DNA of 64,000 nt, from positions 124,001 to 188,000 of the forward strand of contig JAABSX010000003.1 of the NCBI GenBank assembly GCA_011390205.1. Direction: 5' to 3'. A model generated the notes under the pieces. The model worked only from the letters and a program-made list of their open reading frames with translations. It made no database searches and was not told the DNA's origin. This DNA is from Microscillaceae bacterium (GTDB lineage: Bacteria > Bacteroidota > Bacteroidia > Cytophagales > Microscillaceae). Made by a program: the position numbers and the translations under genes. Within the stretch, counting starts at the first letter, position 1. Each line of letters begins with the position of its first letter. Shown here one piece after another: positions 44,909 to 55,051 of this stretch.

Positions 44909-46576
44909 TTAACTTAAACCCTCAATGAATCCATTTACCACATCTATCTGAAGAGCCTGTGGGTCTTTGGGAAGCCCAGGCATACGCATGATAGCCCCCG
45001 CGACTGCCACGATGAAGCCCGCACCGCTGTTGATGACCAAATCCTCGATATTAATGGTAAAATCAGTGGCTACGCCGAGCCTGCTTGCATCATCAGAGAA
45101 TGAATACTGGGTCTTGGCGATGCACACAGGGAAATGAGAAAAACCTAGTTTTTCAATTTTACCGAGCATCTTAGTGGCTTTGTCTGAGAAGTTTACACCT
45201 GCTGCACTGTATATCGTTTGGGCTACTTTTCTGAGTTTATCGGCTGGGCTGTCTTTGTCTTCATACGTAAACTGGATGGGTTGAGAGGGATTTTCGCTGC
45301 AAGTAGCCACCACAGCCTCCGCCAATGCCTTCGCTCCTTCGCCTCCTTCCAAGAAGCCATTGTTGAGGGCAAAACGCACATTTTGCTCGGCACAGAAGTT
45401 ACGTAGATAGGCTATTTCTTCCTCATTGTCAAAGTGATACTGATTGAAAGCCACAATGACAGATTGCCCGAAACCTTGCATATTCTGAATGTGCTTGGCG
45501 AGGTTGAGCAGTCCTTTTTGAAGCCCCTCAAGATTGGGGCTTTTGATATCAGCCTCTGCCACACCTCCGTGCAGCTTAAGTGCCTGCGAAGTAGCCACGA
45601 TGACGGTTGCCTTGGGCTGCAGCCCTGCCTTGCGGCATTTGATATTCATAAATTTCTCTGCACCGAGGTCAGCCCCGAAGCCCGCTTCAGTTACTACATA
45701 ATCGGCAAAGCTCATCGCCATTTTAGTAGCAAGCACAGAATTGCACCCGTGGGCTATGTTGGCAAAGGGGCCTCCGTGAATCATGGCAGGTGTGTTTTCG
45801 GTAGTCTGGACCAGATTGGGCTGGATGGCATCTTTGAGCAGTGCCGTAATCGCCCCTTCAAAACCCAAATCTCTCAAAAAAACAGGTGTTTGCTTGGTTC
45901 GGTAGCCCAGGAGGATATTGCCGATGCGTGTTTTCAAATCTTCTAAATCACTGGCAAGGCACAGAATCGCCATAATCTCTGAGGCAGGCGTGATGTCAAA
46001 ACCTGTCTCAGTCGGGACTCCGTTGGCATTGCCGCCCAAGCCCGTCAGCATGTAGCGGAGCGAGCGGTCATTGACATCTAAGACACGTCTCCATAGGATT
46101 TCTCGCAGCTGCAAGTCAGTGCCTTTGTGCTGATACTGGTAATTATCCAGCAAGGCAGCTATCATATTATTAGCGGAGGTAATGGCATGAAAATCTCCAG
46201 TAAAATGCAGATTAATGCTTTCCATGGGCAGCACTTGGGCATAGCCCCCGCCTGCTGCACCGCCTTTCATCCCGAAGCAAGGCCCTAGAGAAGGCTCACG
46301 CAAAGCTACGATGGCTTTTTTGCCGATTTTTGCCAAGCCCAAGCCAAGGCCTACGGAGGTAGTCGTCTTGCCGATGCCTGCTTTGGTGGGTGTGATGGCA
46401 GTAACCAAAATGAGATTGGCCTCTTTAGCTTTTGTGGCATCTAAGAGGTGTGTAGGGATTTTGGCAATGTATTTTCCGTAAGGAATCAACTCATCTTCTG
46501 CCATACCTAATTGTTGGGCTATCTGAGCAATGGGCAAAAGAGGGGTTTCACGAGATATTTGTATATCAGATTTCAT
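44909..46576 (-). CDS. fhs: Formate-tetrahydrofolate ligase
   Basis: This 555-residue enzyme makes 10-formyl-tetrahydrofolate from formate with ATP. The P-loop is [12 protein letters not shown] (62-73). Conserved segments include [20 protein letters not shown] and [16 protein letters not shown]. Full length. Upstream on the same strand are ispF (58 bases) and an M16 peptidase, so an operon is possible though the functions are unrelated. Confidence 0.98.
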   Translation of the reverse strand: MKSDIQISRETPLLPIAQIAQQLGMAEDELIPYGKYIAKIPTHLLDATKAKEANLILVTAITPTKAGIGKTTTSVGLGLGLAKIGKKAIVALREPSLGPCFGMKGGAAGGGYAQVLPMESINLHFTGDFHAITSANNMIAALLDNYQYQHKGTDLQLREILWRRVLDVNDRSLRYMLTGLGGNANGVPTETGFDITPASEIMAILCLASDLEDLKTRIGNILLGYRTKQTPVFLRDLGFEGAITALLKDAIQPNLVQTTENTPAMIHGGPFANIAHGCNSVLATKMAMSFADYVVTEAGFGADLGAEKFMNIKCRKAGLQPKATVIVATSQALKLHGGVAEADIKSPNLEGLQKGLLNLAKHIQNMQGFGQSVIVAFNQYHFDNEEEIAYLRNFCAEQNVRFALNNGFLEGGEGAKALAEAVVATCSENPSQPIQFTYEDKDSPADKLRKVAQTIYSAAGVNFSDKATKMLGKIEKLGFSHFPVCIAKTQYSFSDDASRLGVATDFTINIEDLVINSGAGFIVAVAGAIMRMPGLPKDPQALQIDVVNGFIEGLS

Positions 46577-46634
46577 TTTTTTAATTTTAGAAGTATTCTA
46601 ATTTACCAATCAAAAGTATTTTTCAGAGAGAAAA

Positions 46635-47114
46635 TCACTTATAAATCAAAGCCGTGGCGTGGGCTGCTACGCCCTCTTCTGTGCCCACAAAGCCTAGCTG
46701 CTCGGTGGTAGTGGCTTTGATGGAGATATCCTCTAGAGGGATTTGCATCACCTCTGCAAGGCAGGCCTGCATCTGGGGAATGTGTGTGCCGATTTTGGGT
46801 GCTTGGAGGCATACTACGCTGTCAATATTTCCGATTTCATAACCCTGTGCCCGAATTAGCTCTACTACTCGCTTCAGCAAAATTTTGCTATCTATGCCTT
46901 TGTAAGCGGGGTCTTTGTCAGAAAAATGAAAGCCAATATCACGCATATTGGCGGCGCCTAGCAGGGCATCACAGATGGTGTGAATCAGCACATCGGCATC
47001 TGAGTGCCCATAAGCGCCCTTGTGATGTGGAATTTGAATTCCTCCTAGCCAAAAAGGATGGCCTTCTGCGAGCCGGTGTACGTCATAGCCTTGTCCGATA
47101 CGAAATTTTTGCAT
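46635..47114 (-). CDS. ispF: 2-C-methyl-D-erythritol 2,4-cyclodiphosphate synthase
   Basis: This 159-residue trimeric zinc enzyme belongs to the non-mevalonate isoprenoid pathway. The metal site D-V-H is at 11-13 (I-G-Q-G-Y-D-V-H-R-L), followed by A-Y-G-H-S-D-A-D-V-L-I-H and D-I-G-x-H-F-S-D. The C-terminal T-T-T-E-Q-L-G-F-V-G-T-E-E-G-V-A-A-H-A is diagnostic. Complete. It is 39 bases after the M16 peptidase gene. Confidence 0.98.
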   Translation of the reverse strand: MQKFRIGQGYDVHRLAEGHPFWLGGIQIPHHKGAYGHSDADVLIHTICDALLGAANMRDIGFHFSDKDPAYKGIDSKILLKRVVELIRAQGYEIGNIDSVVCLQAPKIGTHIPQMQACLAEVMQIPLEDISIKATTTEQLGFVGTEEGVAAHATALIYK

Positions 47115-47153
47115 AAAATAAAGGTTGTAAATATTGAGTTTTGAGTTGTGGTG

Positions 47154-48389
47154 TTACTTCGCAAGATAATAGAGTGTAGAGGTTTTTTCGGGTGTAAAAA
47201 TGGCCTGTGCCATGCTCCTGACTTGATTAGGTGTTACTGCCTGAATGAGTGCAGACTCTTGGTTGATTCGGTTGGCATCTCCCATAGTGGCATAATATGC
47301 CAAGCGACTTGAGCGGCTCAGTAAATCTACCTCATTGAATACAATGGTTGATTCTGCCTTGTTTTTCACTTTTTGTAATTCAGATGCTGCAATGGTCTTG
47401 CTTTGAAGCTCGTGAAGAATTCCCCATATTTCTTGCTCTATTTCCTTGAGTGAAACCCCTTTATTTGCGAAAGCTTGTATCACAAACAGCCCTGGCTCCA
47501 TAGACCCCGTAACATAAGCTCGAATAGAAGAACAGAGATTTTTTTCTTTGACTAGGCGCTGGTGCAGGCGTGCGGAGCGTCCTCTCCCTAGCACATCACT
47601 CAGTAAATCTACTGCATAATAAGCTGTATCTCGCCTTCCTGGCATATGAAACACCATATAAAGCAAATCCATAGGCACATTGCTGATGTTTTCTTCGTGG
47701 CGAGCAGCATCTTGGAGGGGCTCTGTCGGCAAATTTCTCACAAAAGATTCTCCAGCGGGAATATCGCCAAACCATTTTTCACTAAGTGCTTTCACTTGTG
47801 CTACTTCTACATTGCCAGCTACCACCAGCACTGCATTGTTAGGACGATAGTATTTATAAAAAAAATCTTTGACATCATCTAGTGTAGCACCCTCTATGTG
47901 GCTGATGTCTTTGCCAATCGTGGCCCAGCGGTAAGGGTGGACTTTGTAGGCAAGTGGCTGAATCTTGAGCCATGCATCTCCGTAGGGCTGATTGAGGTAG
48001 TTTTGCTTAAACTCCTCAATGACTACTTTCTTCTCTGCTTCTAGCTTTTCTTCTTTAAAATCTAGCCCCAGCATGCGGTCAGATTCGAGCCAAAAAGCAG
48101 TTTCTAGGTTAAAAACGGGCAACGAAAGATGGTAATTGGTAATGTCTGAAGAGGTATAGGCATTGTTTTCTCCTCCTACGGCTTGCAGGGGTTTGTCATA
48201 ATTCTCAATATGCCGAGAGCCCCTAAACATCAGGTGTTCAAAAAGATGTGCAAAACCTGTGCGGTTTTCATCTTCGTCTTTAGAGCCTACATTATAAGCT
48301 ACATTGACGGCTGCCATGGGGGTAGTTTTGTCAGTATGCACAAAGACCTTCAGACCATTATCAAGGGTAAAATATTCAAACTCAATCAT
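47154..48389 (-). CDS. M16 family zinc peptidase
   Basis: A 411-residue protein with the inverted zinc motif H48-L-F-E-H52 (F-A-H-L-F-E-H-L-M-F-R-G-S) and the downstream glutamate region E-K-K-V-V-I-E-E-F-K. The second half has the M16 C-terminal domain (Y-Y-A-V-D-L-L-S-D-V-L-G-R-G-R-S-A-R-L). No signal peptide is visible, so the enzyme would be cytosolic, as for PqqL/YmxG-type members. A single M16 unit of this size usually pairs with a second subunit or forms a homodimer. Confidence 0.93.
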   Translation of the reverse strand: MIEFEYFTLDNGLKVFVHTDKTTPMAAVNVAYNVGSKDEDENRTGFAHLFEHLMFRGSRHIENYDKPLQAVGGENNAYTSSDITNYHLSLPVFNLETAFWLESDRMLGLDFKEEKLEAEKKVVIEEFKQNYLNQPYGDAWLKIQPLAYKVHPYRWATIGKDISHIEGATLDDVKDFFYKYYRPNNAVLVVAGNVEVAQVKALSEKWFGDIPAGESFVRNLPTEPLQDAARHEENISNVPMDLLYMVFHMPGRRDTAYYAVDLLSDVLGRGRSARLHQRLVKEKNLCSSIRAYVTGSMEPGLFVIQAFANKGVSLKEIEQEIWGILHELQSKTIAASELQKVKNKAESTIVFNEVDLLSRSSRLAYYATMGDANRINQESALIQAVTPNQVRSMAQAIFTPEKTSTLYYLAK

Positions 48390-48417
48390 TTTATTGCTTT
48401 TTTGGATGTTTCAGTCT

Positions 48418-48425
48418 CAAAATTA
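48418..48425 (-). promoter_or_regulatory. Candidate -7 promoter element of the M16 gene
   Basis: On the minus strand this reads TAATTTTG, matching TAnnTTTG, 29 bases upstream of the M16 ATG at 48389. No good -33 box was seen. Confidence 0.3.
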
Positions 48426-48510
48426 AAGATATTTTAGTAAAAATCTTCTGATAAGTCTTGATTTATTGGGGAGGTTTTTGAGTGTAAGTAAGCGACGACA
48501 AGCATCAAAA

Positions 48511-48537
48511 AAAAAGGCCAAGAAACTTGACCTTTTT
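48511..48537. terminator. Hairpin terminator
   Basis: AAAAAGG-CAAG and CTTG-CCTTTTT form a 12-bp stem with one mismatch around AAA. It lies 50 bases after the stop of the 98-residue minus-strand gene; the flanking A and T runs suit termination on either strand. Confidence 0.75.
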
Positions 48538-48587
48538 AAAAATGAAAAATGAACGAAAATTATGTTTTCAATTTGTTGTGTAATCTC

Positions 48588-48884
48588 CTAGACAAGCACA
48601 GATAATTCTTGCTCATCAGTCAAGAGTTTGATAAGCTCAGGGCTTAAATCTTCACACATCGTATCAATGACCTCATCAAAATAAATATCACTCACTTCTA
48701 AGCGTGCAATGAGTGTGTCATCTTGGCGTAGCTTCTCGGCCTTGTCATCAATGACTGCACCCAAAGCATAATAAAAATCTTCCCAAGCAGTCATCAAGCT
48801 TTTGTAGTCTTCTGCCTGCTCATCATCCTGAAATCGGATAATTTTGGTTTTGTCTTTAGCAAATATTTGAATTTCGTAATTCAT
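48588..48884 (-). CDS. Small acidic hypothetical protein
   Basis: A 98-residue protein rich in D and E with no signal peptide. It starts M-N-Y-E-I-Q-I-F-A-K-D-K-T-K-I-I-R-F-Q-D-D-E-Q-A and continues with helices ending L-L-T-D-E-Q-E-L-S-V-L-V. No motif is recognised. Own terminator downstream and a separated upstream gene indicate a single-gene unit. Confidence 0.65.
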   Translation of the reverse strand: MNYEIQIFAKDKTKIIRFQDDEQAEDYKSLMTAWEDFYYALGAVIDDKAEKLRQDDTLIARLEVSDIYFDEVIDTMCEDLSPELIKLLTDEQELSVLV

Positions 48885-49063
48885 ATCTTTTAGGTATTAA
48901 GTGTTGGAAAGGAAACGATGAATGTGTCTATAAAGTTGCATAATTTTTATAAATAATTTCACTATTTTGATACATTCAAAATAGTCAGAATTAAATTTGC
49001 CCCAATATGATATTTGTTTGTTTTTTAGACCTGTAAGCCTGTTTTTTCAGAAATAAAGATTTT

Positions 49064-49981
49064 CTACAGCCTAGGCTTGCCCAGCAAATCAGTGTTATTT
49101 TTCCAAAACCAAGCCAAGCATAGCCCTGACACGATGTGCCACAGACCCCACCAAGCCGCAATGAGTGCCATGCCACCCAAGCCATCAAAAAAGTTAAAAA
49201 TCAATACCAGACCCAGTCCTGAGTTTTGTATGCCCGTCTCGATACTGAGTGTCTTTACTTCTGCCTCAGATACACGCCCTAGCTTGCCGATGCCCCAGCC
49301 CAAAAACAAGGCTAAAGCATTGTGCAGCAGCACCAAGCCAAAAATAGATTGAAAATAATTTATAAATATTTGGAAATTGTTATAAAAAGCAATAAAAATG
49401 AAGGCAATAAAAATAAGCAAAGAAAGGCTTTGTATAGGGCGGCGGAGTTTTTCTGCTACCTTGGGCAAGTAGTGAAGACACAAAAAACCCAAAAAAATAG
49501 GTAACACAATCAGCCAAACAATCGTCTGTGCCATCTCCCAAAAGTTAAGATGAATCTGTGCAGAAAGTCTGCCCGAATCAGACAAAAAACTGCCCCAAAA
49601 AGAAAAATTAAAAGGGGTACTGAATACACTCAGCAGCGTAACTATGCTCGTAAGACTTACAGAAAGTGCCACATTGCCTCCAGCCAAGTGTGTGATGTAA
49701 TTGGAAATGGTGCCACCAGGGCAGGCAGCTACCAGTATCATTCCTAGAGCTAGAGAGGGATGAGGCTGGAGAAGATACACCAGCAAAAACGTAAAAACAG
49801 GAAGGAGTAAAAGCTGTGATAACAAACCCAAAAACACCAGCTTGGGCTGCTGCCATATCACTTCAAAATCATTTTTTTTGAGGTGAAGGGCTACACCAAA
49901 CATAATAAAACCAAGACAAAGATTCAAAAAGAATAAATTTCCTGTGCTGAAGCTAAGGGAGGCACTATCTGGGTTCATCAT
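49064..49981 (-). CDS. Bile acid:sodium symporter family transporter
   Basis: A 305-residue inner membrane protein with nine or ten membrane spans. BASS-family marks are G-M-I-L-V-A-A-C-P-G-G-T-I-S-N-Y-I-T-H-L-A-G-G-N-V-A-L near residues 80-105 and the second crossover region E-T-G-I-Q-N-S-G-L-G-L-V near 245. In bacteria such proteins move pantoate, pyruvate or other organic acids with sodium; the substrate here is open. Confidence 0.92.
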   Translation of the reverse strand: MMNPDSASLSFSTGNLFFLNLCLGFIMFGVALHLKKNDFEVIWQQPKLVFLGLLSQLLLLPVFTFLLVYLLQPHPSLALGMILVAACPGGTISNYITHLAGGNVALSVSLTSIVTLLSVFSTPFNFSFWGSFLSDSGRLSAQIHLNFWEMAQTIVWLIVLPIFLGFLCLHYLPKVAEKLRRPIQSLSLLIFIAFIFIAFYNNFQIFINYFQSIFGLVLLHNALALFLGWGIGKLGRVSEAEVKTLSIETGIQNSGLGLVLIFNFFDGLGGMALIAAWWGLWHIVSGLCLAWFWKNNTDLLGKPRL

Positions 49982-50139
49982 TATGAGATGTAATTTTTTT
50001 ATTTGCTTAAAGTCAAGATTTACACTATTTTTCCAAAAATAAGAAGATTTTTCACTAAAAAACTTACTTCTACTTAGTTAATCTATACAAAAGATCCGTA
50101 AAACGAATAATTACTAATTATTATTATTATACTTGAAAA

Positions 50140-50682
50140 ATGGAGCACGAATTTAATCTTTTTGACTATTACACCCTTACAAGCCATAAAAACATCCTCA
50201 TCTCTTATAAAGGGCCTGTTACGGACGCACTCATGGCAGAAATCGTCAAAGATATCAGGGGCAAACTAAGCAGCAATCCCAAGGCTGGCAAAAAATTGTT
50301 CGCTATTTTTATCGAATTATCCCAAAATATCTTGTATTACTCTGCAGAAGTGGTCAGGTTTGGAGAGCGTGCAGACCGTGTCGGAACCATCCTGATTACC
50401 GAAGAAGCGGAGTTTTATCGCCTTGCCTGTGGCAACTTGGTAGATAATGGCTACATCGGTGAACTGCTAGAGAGTTGCCAAAAAATCAATGAAATGGACA
50501 AAGACGAACTCAGAGACTATAAACGTGAGCAAAGAAGCCTTCCACAAGGTGTCAGAAGCAAAGGTGCAGGCATCGGTCTTATCCAAGCTGCACTTACCTC
50601 TGGCAATCCGCTTCATATTGAGTCTATGCAAGTAGATGATAATTTCACCTTTTTCTCTCTGTCTGTAACCATTGAAAAATAA
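50140..50682 (+). CDS. SiaB-family anti-sigma-factor-like protein kinase
   Basis: A 180-residue protein with a single ATPase-like domain. The N-box is visible as F-I-E59-L-S-Q-N63-I-L-Y-Y-S, and the glycine box as S-K-G-A-G-I-G-L-I-Q near 141-150. There is no histidine dimerisation box, as in the SiaB/DUF6272 group of serine/threonine kinases acting on STAS-domain partners. It is probably co-transcribed with the following membrane protein, 54 bases downstream. No SiaC- or SiaA-like gene is adjacent. Confidence 0.85.
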   Translation: MEHEFNLFDYYTLTSHKNILISYKGPVTDALMAEIVKDIRGKLSSNPKAGKKLFAIFIELSQNILYYSAEVVRFGERADRVGTILITEEAEFYRLACGNLVDNGYIGELLESCQKINEMDKDELRDYKREQRSLPQGVRSKGAGIGLIQAALTSGNPLHIESMQVDDNFTFFSLSVTIEK

Positions 50683-50736
50683 AACCTACTGCCATTCCAA
50701 AAATAACAATCCGTTCATCAAAACTCCCAAATAACT

Positions 50737-51225
50737 ATGATTACGCTGATATTTTATTTTGTGCCTATTTTGATACTTGGTTTTATCATTGCACTCTATG
50801 CTGCTGGCAAAGATGAAAAGAGAATCGTACAAAAAACAGAATCTCTTTTTCAAGAAATAGACGAAAAATACAACAACTTCATAGAGAAAAGCCTCAATTT
50901 AGAGATTTTATCCCAAAAAGAACACAGCTTTGATGTCAATCAAGTTACCGAACAGTGCTTCACAGTCATCAAAGCTGATATTGACGGAATCGTGTCATTT
51001 ATCAACTCTGTTACGTATGAAAGCATTGGGCTAAGGCACAGCTCTATTTACTTTAAAGGAGCTACTTCTATGGCACAATCTTTTTTCAGAAAGACAGGCA
51101 GCGGCCCCGAAAAAACACTTTCTAAGGAGGATGTTCAGGCATTCTATGAATCTTTCACGGATGCCATCAAATCAGATTTAACCCGCAGGCTGCTAGACCT
51201 GCGTGCCAATAATTACTTGGATTAG
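50737..51225 (+). CDS. Membrane-anchored hypothetical protein, partner of the SiaB-like kinase
   Basis: A protein of 162 residues with one N-terminal membrane span (L-I-F-Y-F-V-P-I-L-I-L-G-F-I-I-A-L-Y) and an otherwise soluble, charged helical part facing the cytosol (D-E-K-R-I-V-Q-K-T-E-S-L-F-Q-E-I-D). No motif is recognised. The close tandem position after the SiaB-like gene suggests they function together; no homology claim is made. Confidence 0.6.
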   Translation: MITLIFYFVPILILGFIIALYAAGKDEKRIVQKTESLFQEIDEKYNNFIEKSLNLEILSQKEHSFDVNQVTEQCFTVIKADIDGIVSFINSVTYESIGLRHSSIYFKGATSMAQSFFRKTGSGPEKTLSKEDVQAFYESFTDAIKSDLTRRLLDLRANNYLD

Positions 51226-51231
51226 TAGCGT

Positions 51232-52269
51232 CTAGTGTGCGTGCGTCTGTGCTTCAAAGGCGGTGCAGGCTTCTAAGAATGTGTGAAGGGCCTCCTCTTC
51301 AAACTGCAAGTGTGTAACTACTCTAGCATGCAGTTTGTCTATGCCACTCGCTTTTATTTGGTGTTTGTGGCAGTGCTGCAGCCAAGCATGAAGTGCCTCC
51401 TGAGATTGCATTTTGAATATCACAATGTTCGTTTCTACAGGAAAAACCGAAGCCACATAGTCTAAATTTGATAAGTGTGCCGCAATCTGCTTTGCCCTAC
51501 GGTGGTCATCTGCCAGACGCTCAATGTGATGGTCTAGGGCATACAGACCCGCAGCCGCCAAATAGCCCGCCTGACGCATGCCCCCGCCCAGTGATTTACG
51601 GATGCGTTTGGCATAGTGAATATGAGCCTTGCTCCCCAGCAAAACAGAACCCACAGGACAGCCCAAACCCTTAGAAAGACAGACCGAAATGGTGTCAAAG
51701 TATTTTCCATAATCTTCTGCTGCATCTCCTGTGGCTATCAGTGCATTGAATATCCTTGCACCATCTAGGTGTAATTTCAGCCCGTATTTCTGGCAAAGTG
51801 TGTGGATGCCTGCAATCTCTGAGAGATGATAAACACTCCCCCCACCCCTATTGACGGTATTTTCTAGGGCTACTAGCTGTGTACGAGGATAATGCACATC
51901 ATCAGGATTGATATATTCTTCTATTTGAGCGGGGTTTAAAATCCCTTGAGGGCCATCTAAGAGACGAACAGAGACGGCAGAATTAGAGAACATTCCTCCA
52001 CCTTCGTATTTATAAATGTGGGCATCTTTGTAGCAAATCACTTCATCTTGAGGCTGCGTCAGCACTTTGATGGCGATTTGGTTTGTCATCGTGCCTGATG
52101 GACAAAACAAGGCTGCTTCCATGCCAAACATTGCCGCCATTTTCTCTTGGAGAAGGTTTACGGTCGTGTCTTCTCCATAGACATCATCTCCTACGGAGGC
52201 TTCAAACATGGCTTGGTGCATGGCATCCGTAGGTTTGGTAACAGTATCACTGCGTAAATCTATCATCAT
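51232..52269 (-). CDS. ltaE: Low-specificity L-threonine aldolase
   Basis: A PLP enzyme of 345 residues that splits threonine to glycine and acetaldehyde. It begins [11 protein letters not shown] and has G-D-D-V-Y-G-E-D near 27, [10 protein letters not shown] near 56, [11 protein letters not shown] near 167, and the PLP lysine in [14 protein letters not shown] near 198. Complete. Its stop lies 6 bases from the stop of the convergent membrane protein gene. Confidence 0.95.
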   Translation of the reverse strand: MMIDLRSDTVTKPTDAMHQAMFEASVGDDVYGEDTTVNLLQEKMAAMFGMEAALFCPSGTMTNQIAIKVLTQPQDEVICYKDAHIYKYEGGGMFSNSAVSVRLLDGPQGILNPAQIEEYINPDDVHYPRTQLVALENTVNRGGGSVYHLSEIAGIHTLCQKYGLKLHLDGARIFNALIATGDAAEDYGKYFDTISVCLSKGLGCPVGSVLLGSKAHIHYAKRIRKSLGGGMRQAGYLAAAGLYALDHHIERLADDHRRAKQIAAHLSNLDYVASVFPVETNIVIFKMQSQEALHAWLQHCHKHQIKASGIDKLHARVVTHLQFEEEALHTFLEACTAFEAQTHAH

Positions 52270-52282
52270 TGTATTCGTTTTT

Positions 52283-52290
52283 TATTTTTG
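52283..52290 (+). promoter_or_regulatory. Candidate -7 promoter element for the LRR gene
   Basis: TATTTTTG matches TAnnTTTG and lies in the divergent gap between ltaE and the LRR gene, 59 bases ahead of ATG 52349. No convincing -33 box at standard spacing. Confidence 0.35.
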
Positions 52291-52348
52291 TACGTTTGTA
52301 GAGTAATTCCTTTAAATGACTTATCACTTAGTAGCTAAATTAAAACAC

Positions 52349-52951
52349 ATGCGACAATTTTTAGTAGTTTTTTCTATATTATTTATCTCTCTGAATGCTT
52401 TTGGGCAAGATAGTACATTACTTTCAGAAGAAGCGTTGATGAAAAAACCCCTTTACTCAGACATGATGAAGGCTTTTAGAGAATATGACAAAGTGTATCG
52501 TCTCTCTCTCAAAGGTTCGGGTGGATTTTATGGGAAAGTAGATGCCATTCATCCTCGCATAGATTCACTTGTCAATTTGCAATATTTTTATGTAGTCAAT
52601 GAAGACCTCAAAGACCTCCCCAAAGGATTGGGACGCCTCAAAAACTTACAGCAATTATACCTTAGTGGCAACAAACTCAAGAATATCCCCGATACACTTT
52701 ATACATTAAAAAATCTCAAAAGGCTAGACCTCCGAGCCAATCAACTGCTGCGTGTTGCTCCTGAGATTGCTCAACTCACCCAACTAGAGTTTTTATATCT
52801 GAATGACAATCCACAGCTTGATTTTCTGCCTGCTGAATCTATCGGAAAGCTCAAAAATCTAAAATACCTCAATGTGAAAGGCACAAAAATCAATAGAAAC
52901 CAGATGGAAGCCATCAAAAAACTGCTGCCCAAAACCCAGATAGAGTATTGA
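52349..52951 (+). CDS. Exported leucine-rich repeat protein
   Basis: From ATG 52349 (200 residues) the product begins with a good signal peptide (M-R-Q-F-L-V-V-F-S-I-L-F, cleavage near A-F-G-Q), which is why this start is preferred to one 33 bases upstream. After a short linker come five or so LRRs (L-K-N-L-Q-Q-L-Y-L-S-G-N-K-L, L-K-R-L-D-L-R-A-N-Q-L). Probably a periplasmic or surface binding protein. Partner unknown. Confidence 0.85.
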   Translation: MRQFLVVFSILFISLNAFGQDSTLLSEEALMKKPLYSDMMKAFREYDKVYRLSLKGSGGFYGKVDAIHPRIDSLVNLQYFYVVNEDLKDLPKGLGRLKNLQQLYLSGNKLKNIPDTLYTLKNLKRLDLRANQLLRVAPEIAQLTQLEFLYLNDNPQLDFLPAESIGKLKNLKYLNVKGTKINRNQMEAIKKLLPKTQIEY

Positions 52952-52977
52952 AAATGAATTTTTCAGAAACCAAACAA

Positions 52978-53012
52978 AAAAAGTGAGACAGACCCCATCT
53001 ATCTCGCTTTTT
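52978..53012. terminator. Bidirectional hairpin terminator
   Basis: AAAAAG-GAGA-AGA pairs with TCT-TCTC-CTTTTT around CCCCA, with two mismatched positions. It lies in the 81-base gap between the stops of the LRR gene and the convergent OmpA-type gene. Confidence 0.8.
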
Positions 53013-53032
53013 ATATTCTATCCACTGCTGAT

Positions 53033-55051
53033 TTACTCTTTAATCCCGATTACTCTAAATTCAGAGCGGCGGTTTTCTTCGTTTGCCTGCTGTGTGTCCA
53101 CTTTTAGTTTCTGCTCTCCATAGCCTTTAGCTTTGAGTCTTTCGGGTTCTATGCCCTTGCTCACAAGGTAAGCCACCGTAGATTCAGCCCTGTTTTGAGA
53201 TAAGATAAGGTTGTTTTCATCCGAGCCTACGGCATCTGTATGTGAGCTAAGCTCTACGATGATTTGCGGGTTTTCTTTCAAGAAAATCACAAATTCATCT
53301 AAAATCACTGCGGCATCTGTGCGAATGTCATACTTTCCGAAATCAAAATTAATTTCTAACTCTCCGCCATACTCATAGGTGTCAGGGTCAGAGATAACGA
53401 TTTTCTCTAGCACAATTTTCATAGTGAGCACAGTATCGGTCTCTGGTCTGGTCAAAAACTCTTGTGCGATTGCTTTGCCTCTGGTAGTGTATTCTTCTTC
53501 TTTTTTGAAATATTCTGCACCAGCATTGGCGATGGCAAGGTAATCTGTGTGTAACTCTACAGGAAACTTATCTATTTTTCCTTGTTCATTGGCAGTGAAG
53601 TCATTGAGTTTGTCTTCTTTTCTTAGTTTTGTTCCCTCCAAAAATTCTACTTTGGCCTGTGGAAGCGGATACTCCACCCCTGGATTTTTAGGGTCAATGC
53701 CCACTACCTCAATGGCAAGGAAGTAATTTACTATTTTGATGTCTGGAGTTTCATCTACGAATGTATAAATATCACTTAAGCCTGCCCCCCCCTCACGGTC
53801 AGAGGCAAAATACCCACTTAAATCATCTTTAAACACCAATCCGTAATCATTGGCAGAGGAGTTAATGGGTGCACCAAGATTCTTGATGGTAGTTACACCC
53901 TCTTTTCTTGATGCTTCAAAGATATCCAGACCTCCAAAACCAGGGTGCCCATTGGAAGCAAAATAAAGCACTCCACCATCAGATACATAAGGGTAAAACT
54001 CATCTCCTGCGGTGTTGATGGTATTGCCTAGATTTCGGACATTGCTCACACGCCCACCTGCATTGATGTCTCCCATCCAGATGTCTGTACCTCCGTAGCC
54101 TCCTTCTCTGTTAGAGGCAAAATAAAGTCGTTTGCCGTCAGGAGTAATGCTTGGGCAGGCTGTCCAGTAATCTCCTTTGCTGCCACGGAGTTGCTCCTGA
54201 CCGCTTTCAGTATAGAGCTTTTCGCTGATATTGACAGGGTAAGGGAGCAATTCACCATCAGACCAACCTGCTTCGGTGCTGCGGGCAATGTATAGGTTTA
54301 CCTCATCAGATTCCCCCTTTTCGCCAGAGCTGCTGCGTGCAAATATCACAAAGCTGCCATCTCTAGCAAAAGTAGGTGAGGCTTCATTGGCAGTAGAAAG
54401 GCTGAGCTGTTGGCTAAAAATATTGGCAGAGCCCGTGCAGTTTTCTACATTGCTGAAGTCAAAGGCATAGATTCCAGAGAAGCCTTGCCCCGTACCGCTG
54501 TAAGTACCATTCTTGCGGTTGGCACTAAAGAGCAATCTATCTTGATACAAGACAGGGGCATATTCATCTATTTCACTGTTGATTCCAGTGCAGTTTTCTA
54601 CACGGTAGTAGTTTTTTTGGTTCAAGAGTTGGTCAATACTTTCTAAGTTTTTGACTTCTTGTTTGGCCCTTTTGATAAACTCAGTGTTGCCTCCGCTGCC
54701 CGAATATCGCTCAAATACTTGCTTGGCTTCTTCGTATTTGCCATTGGCTTTGAGTGCGTAGCCATAGTAAAAGCGTACATTGTCTTCGCTAGAGTTTGCT
54801 TCTAGTGCTGCTTTGTAAAAGGGCTCGGCTTCACTGATTCTTCCTGATTGTCGGTATGATTCCGCAATATATTCATTTACTTTGCTTCCTGATTCTCCTT
54901 CTGCCAATACTTTCTCGAAAAGCCCGATAGCAGTCTGATACTCAGCTCTATCGTAGCTTTTTTTAGCATTCTTAAAAGGTGTGCTGCAAGCCGTCAATGC
55001 CAGCCCTAATGACAAGGCGTAAAAGATGTATTTTTTCAAAAAAATGTACAT
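53033..55051 (-). CDS. PorE-like lipoprotein: TPR, PD40 propeller, regulatory-like and OmpA domains
   Basis: A 672-residue precursor with lipobox L-T-A-C (C22). In order: TPRs about 30-130 (Y-Q-T-A-I-G-L-F-E-K-V-L, I-S-E-A-E-P-F-Y-K-A-A-L), a PD40 propeller about 150-430 (S-I-T-P-D-G-K-R-L-Y-F-A-S-N-R-E-G-G-Y-G-G-T-D-I-W), a carboxypeptidase-regulatory-like part about 445-550, and an OmpA peptidoglycan-binding domain about 565-670 (L-S-S-H-T-D-A-V-G, L-S-Q-N-R-A-E). This is the order described for PorE of the type IX secretion system, but Bacteroidota carry many paralogues, so that role is tentative. Confidence 0.88.
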   Translation of the reverse strand: MYIFLKKYIFYALSLGLALTACSTPFKNAKKSYDRAEYQTAIGLFEKVLAEGESGSKVNEYIAESYRQSGRISEAEPFYKAALEANSSEDNVRFYYGYALKANGKYEEAKQVFERYSGSGGNTEFIKRAKQEVKNLESIDQLLNQKNYYRVENCTGINSEIDEYAPVLYQDRLLFSANRKNGTYSGTGQGFSGIYAFDFSNVENCTGSANIFSQQLSLSTANEASPTFARDGSFVIFARSSSGEKGESDEVNLYIARSTEAGWSDGELLPYPVNISEKLYTESGQEQLRGSKGDYWTACPSITPDGKRLYFASNREGGYGGTDIWMGDINAGGRVSNVRNLGNTINTAGDEFYPYVSDGGVLYFASNGHPGFGGLDIFEASRKEGVTTIKNLGAPINSSANDYGLVFKDDLSGYFASDREGGAGLSDIYTFVDETPDIKIVNYFLAIEVVGIDPKNPGVEYPLPQAKVEFLEGTKLRKEDKLNDFTANEQGKIDKFPVELHTDYLAIANAGAEYFKKEEEYTTRGKAIAQEFLTRPETDTVLTMKIVLEKIVISDPDTYEYGGELEINFDFGKYDIRTDAAVILDEFVIFLKENPQIIVELSSHTDAVGSDENNLILSQNRAESTVAYLVSKGIEPERLKAKGYGEQKLKVDTQQANEENRRSEFRVIGIKE

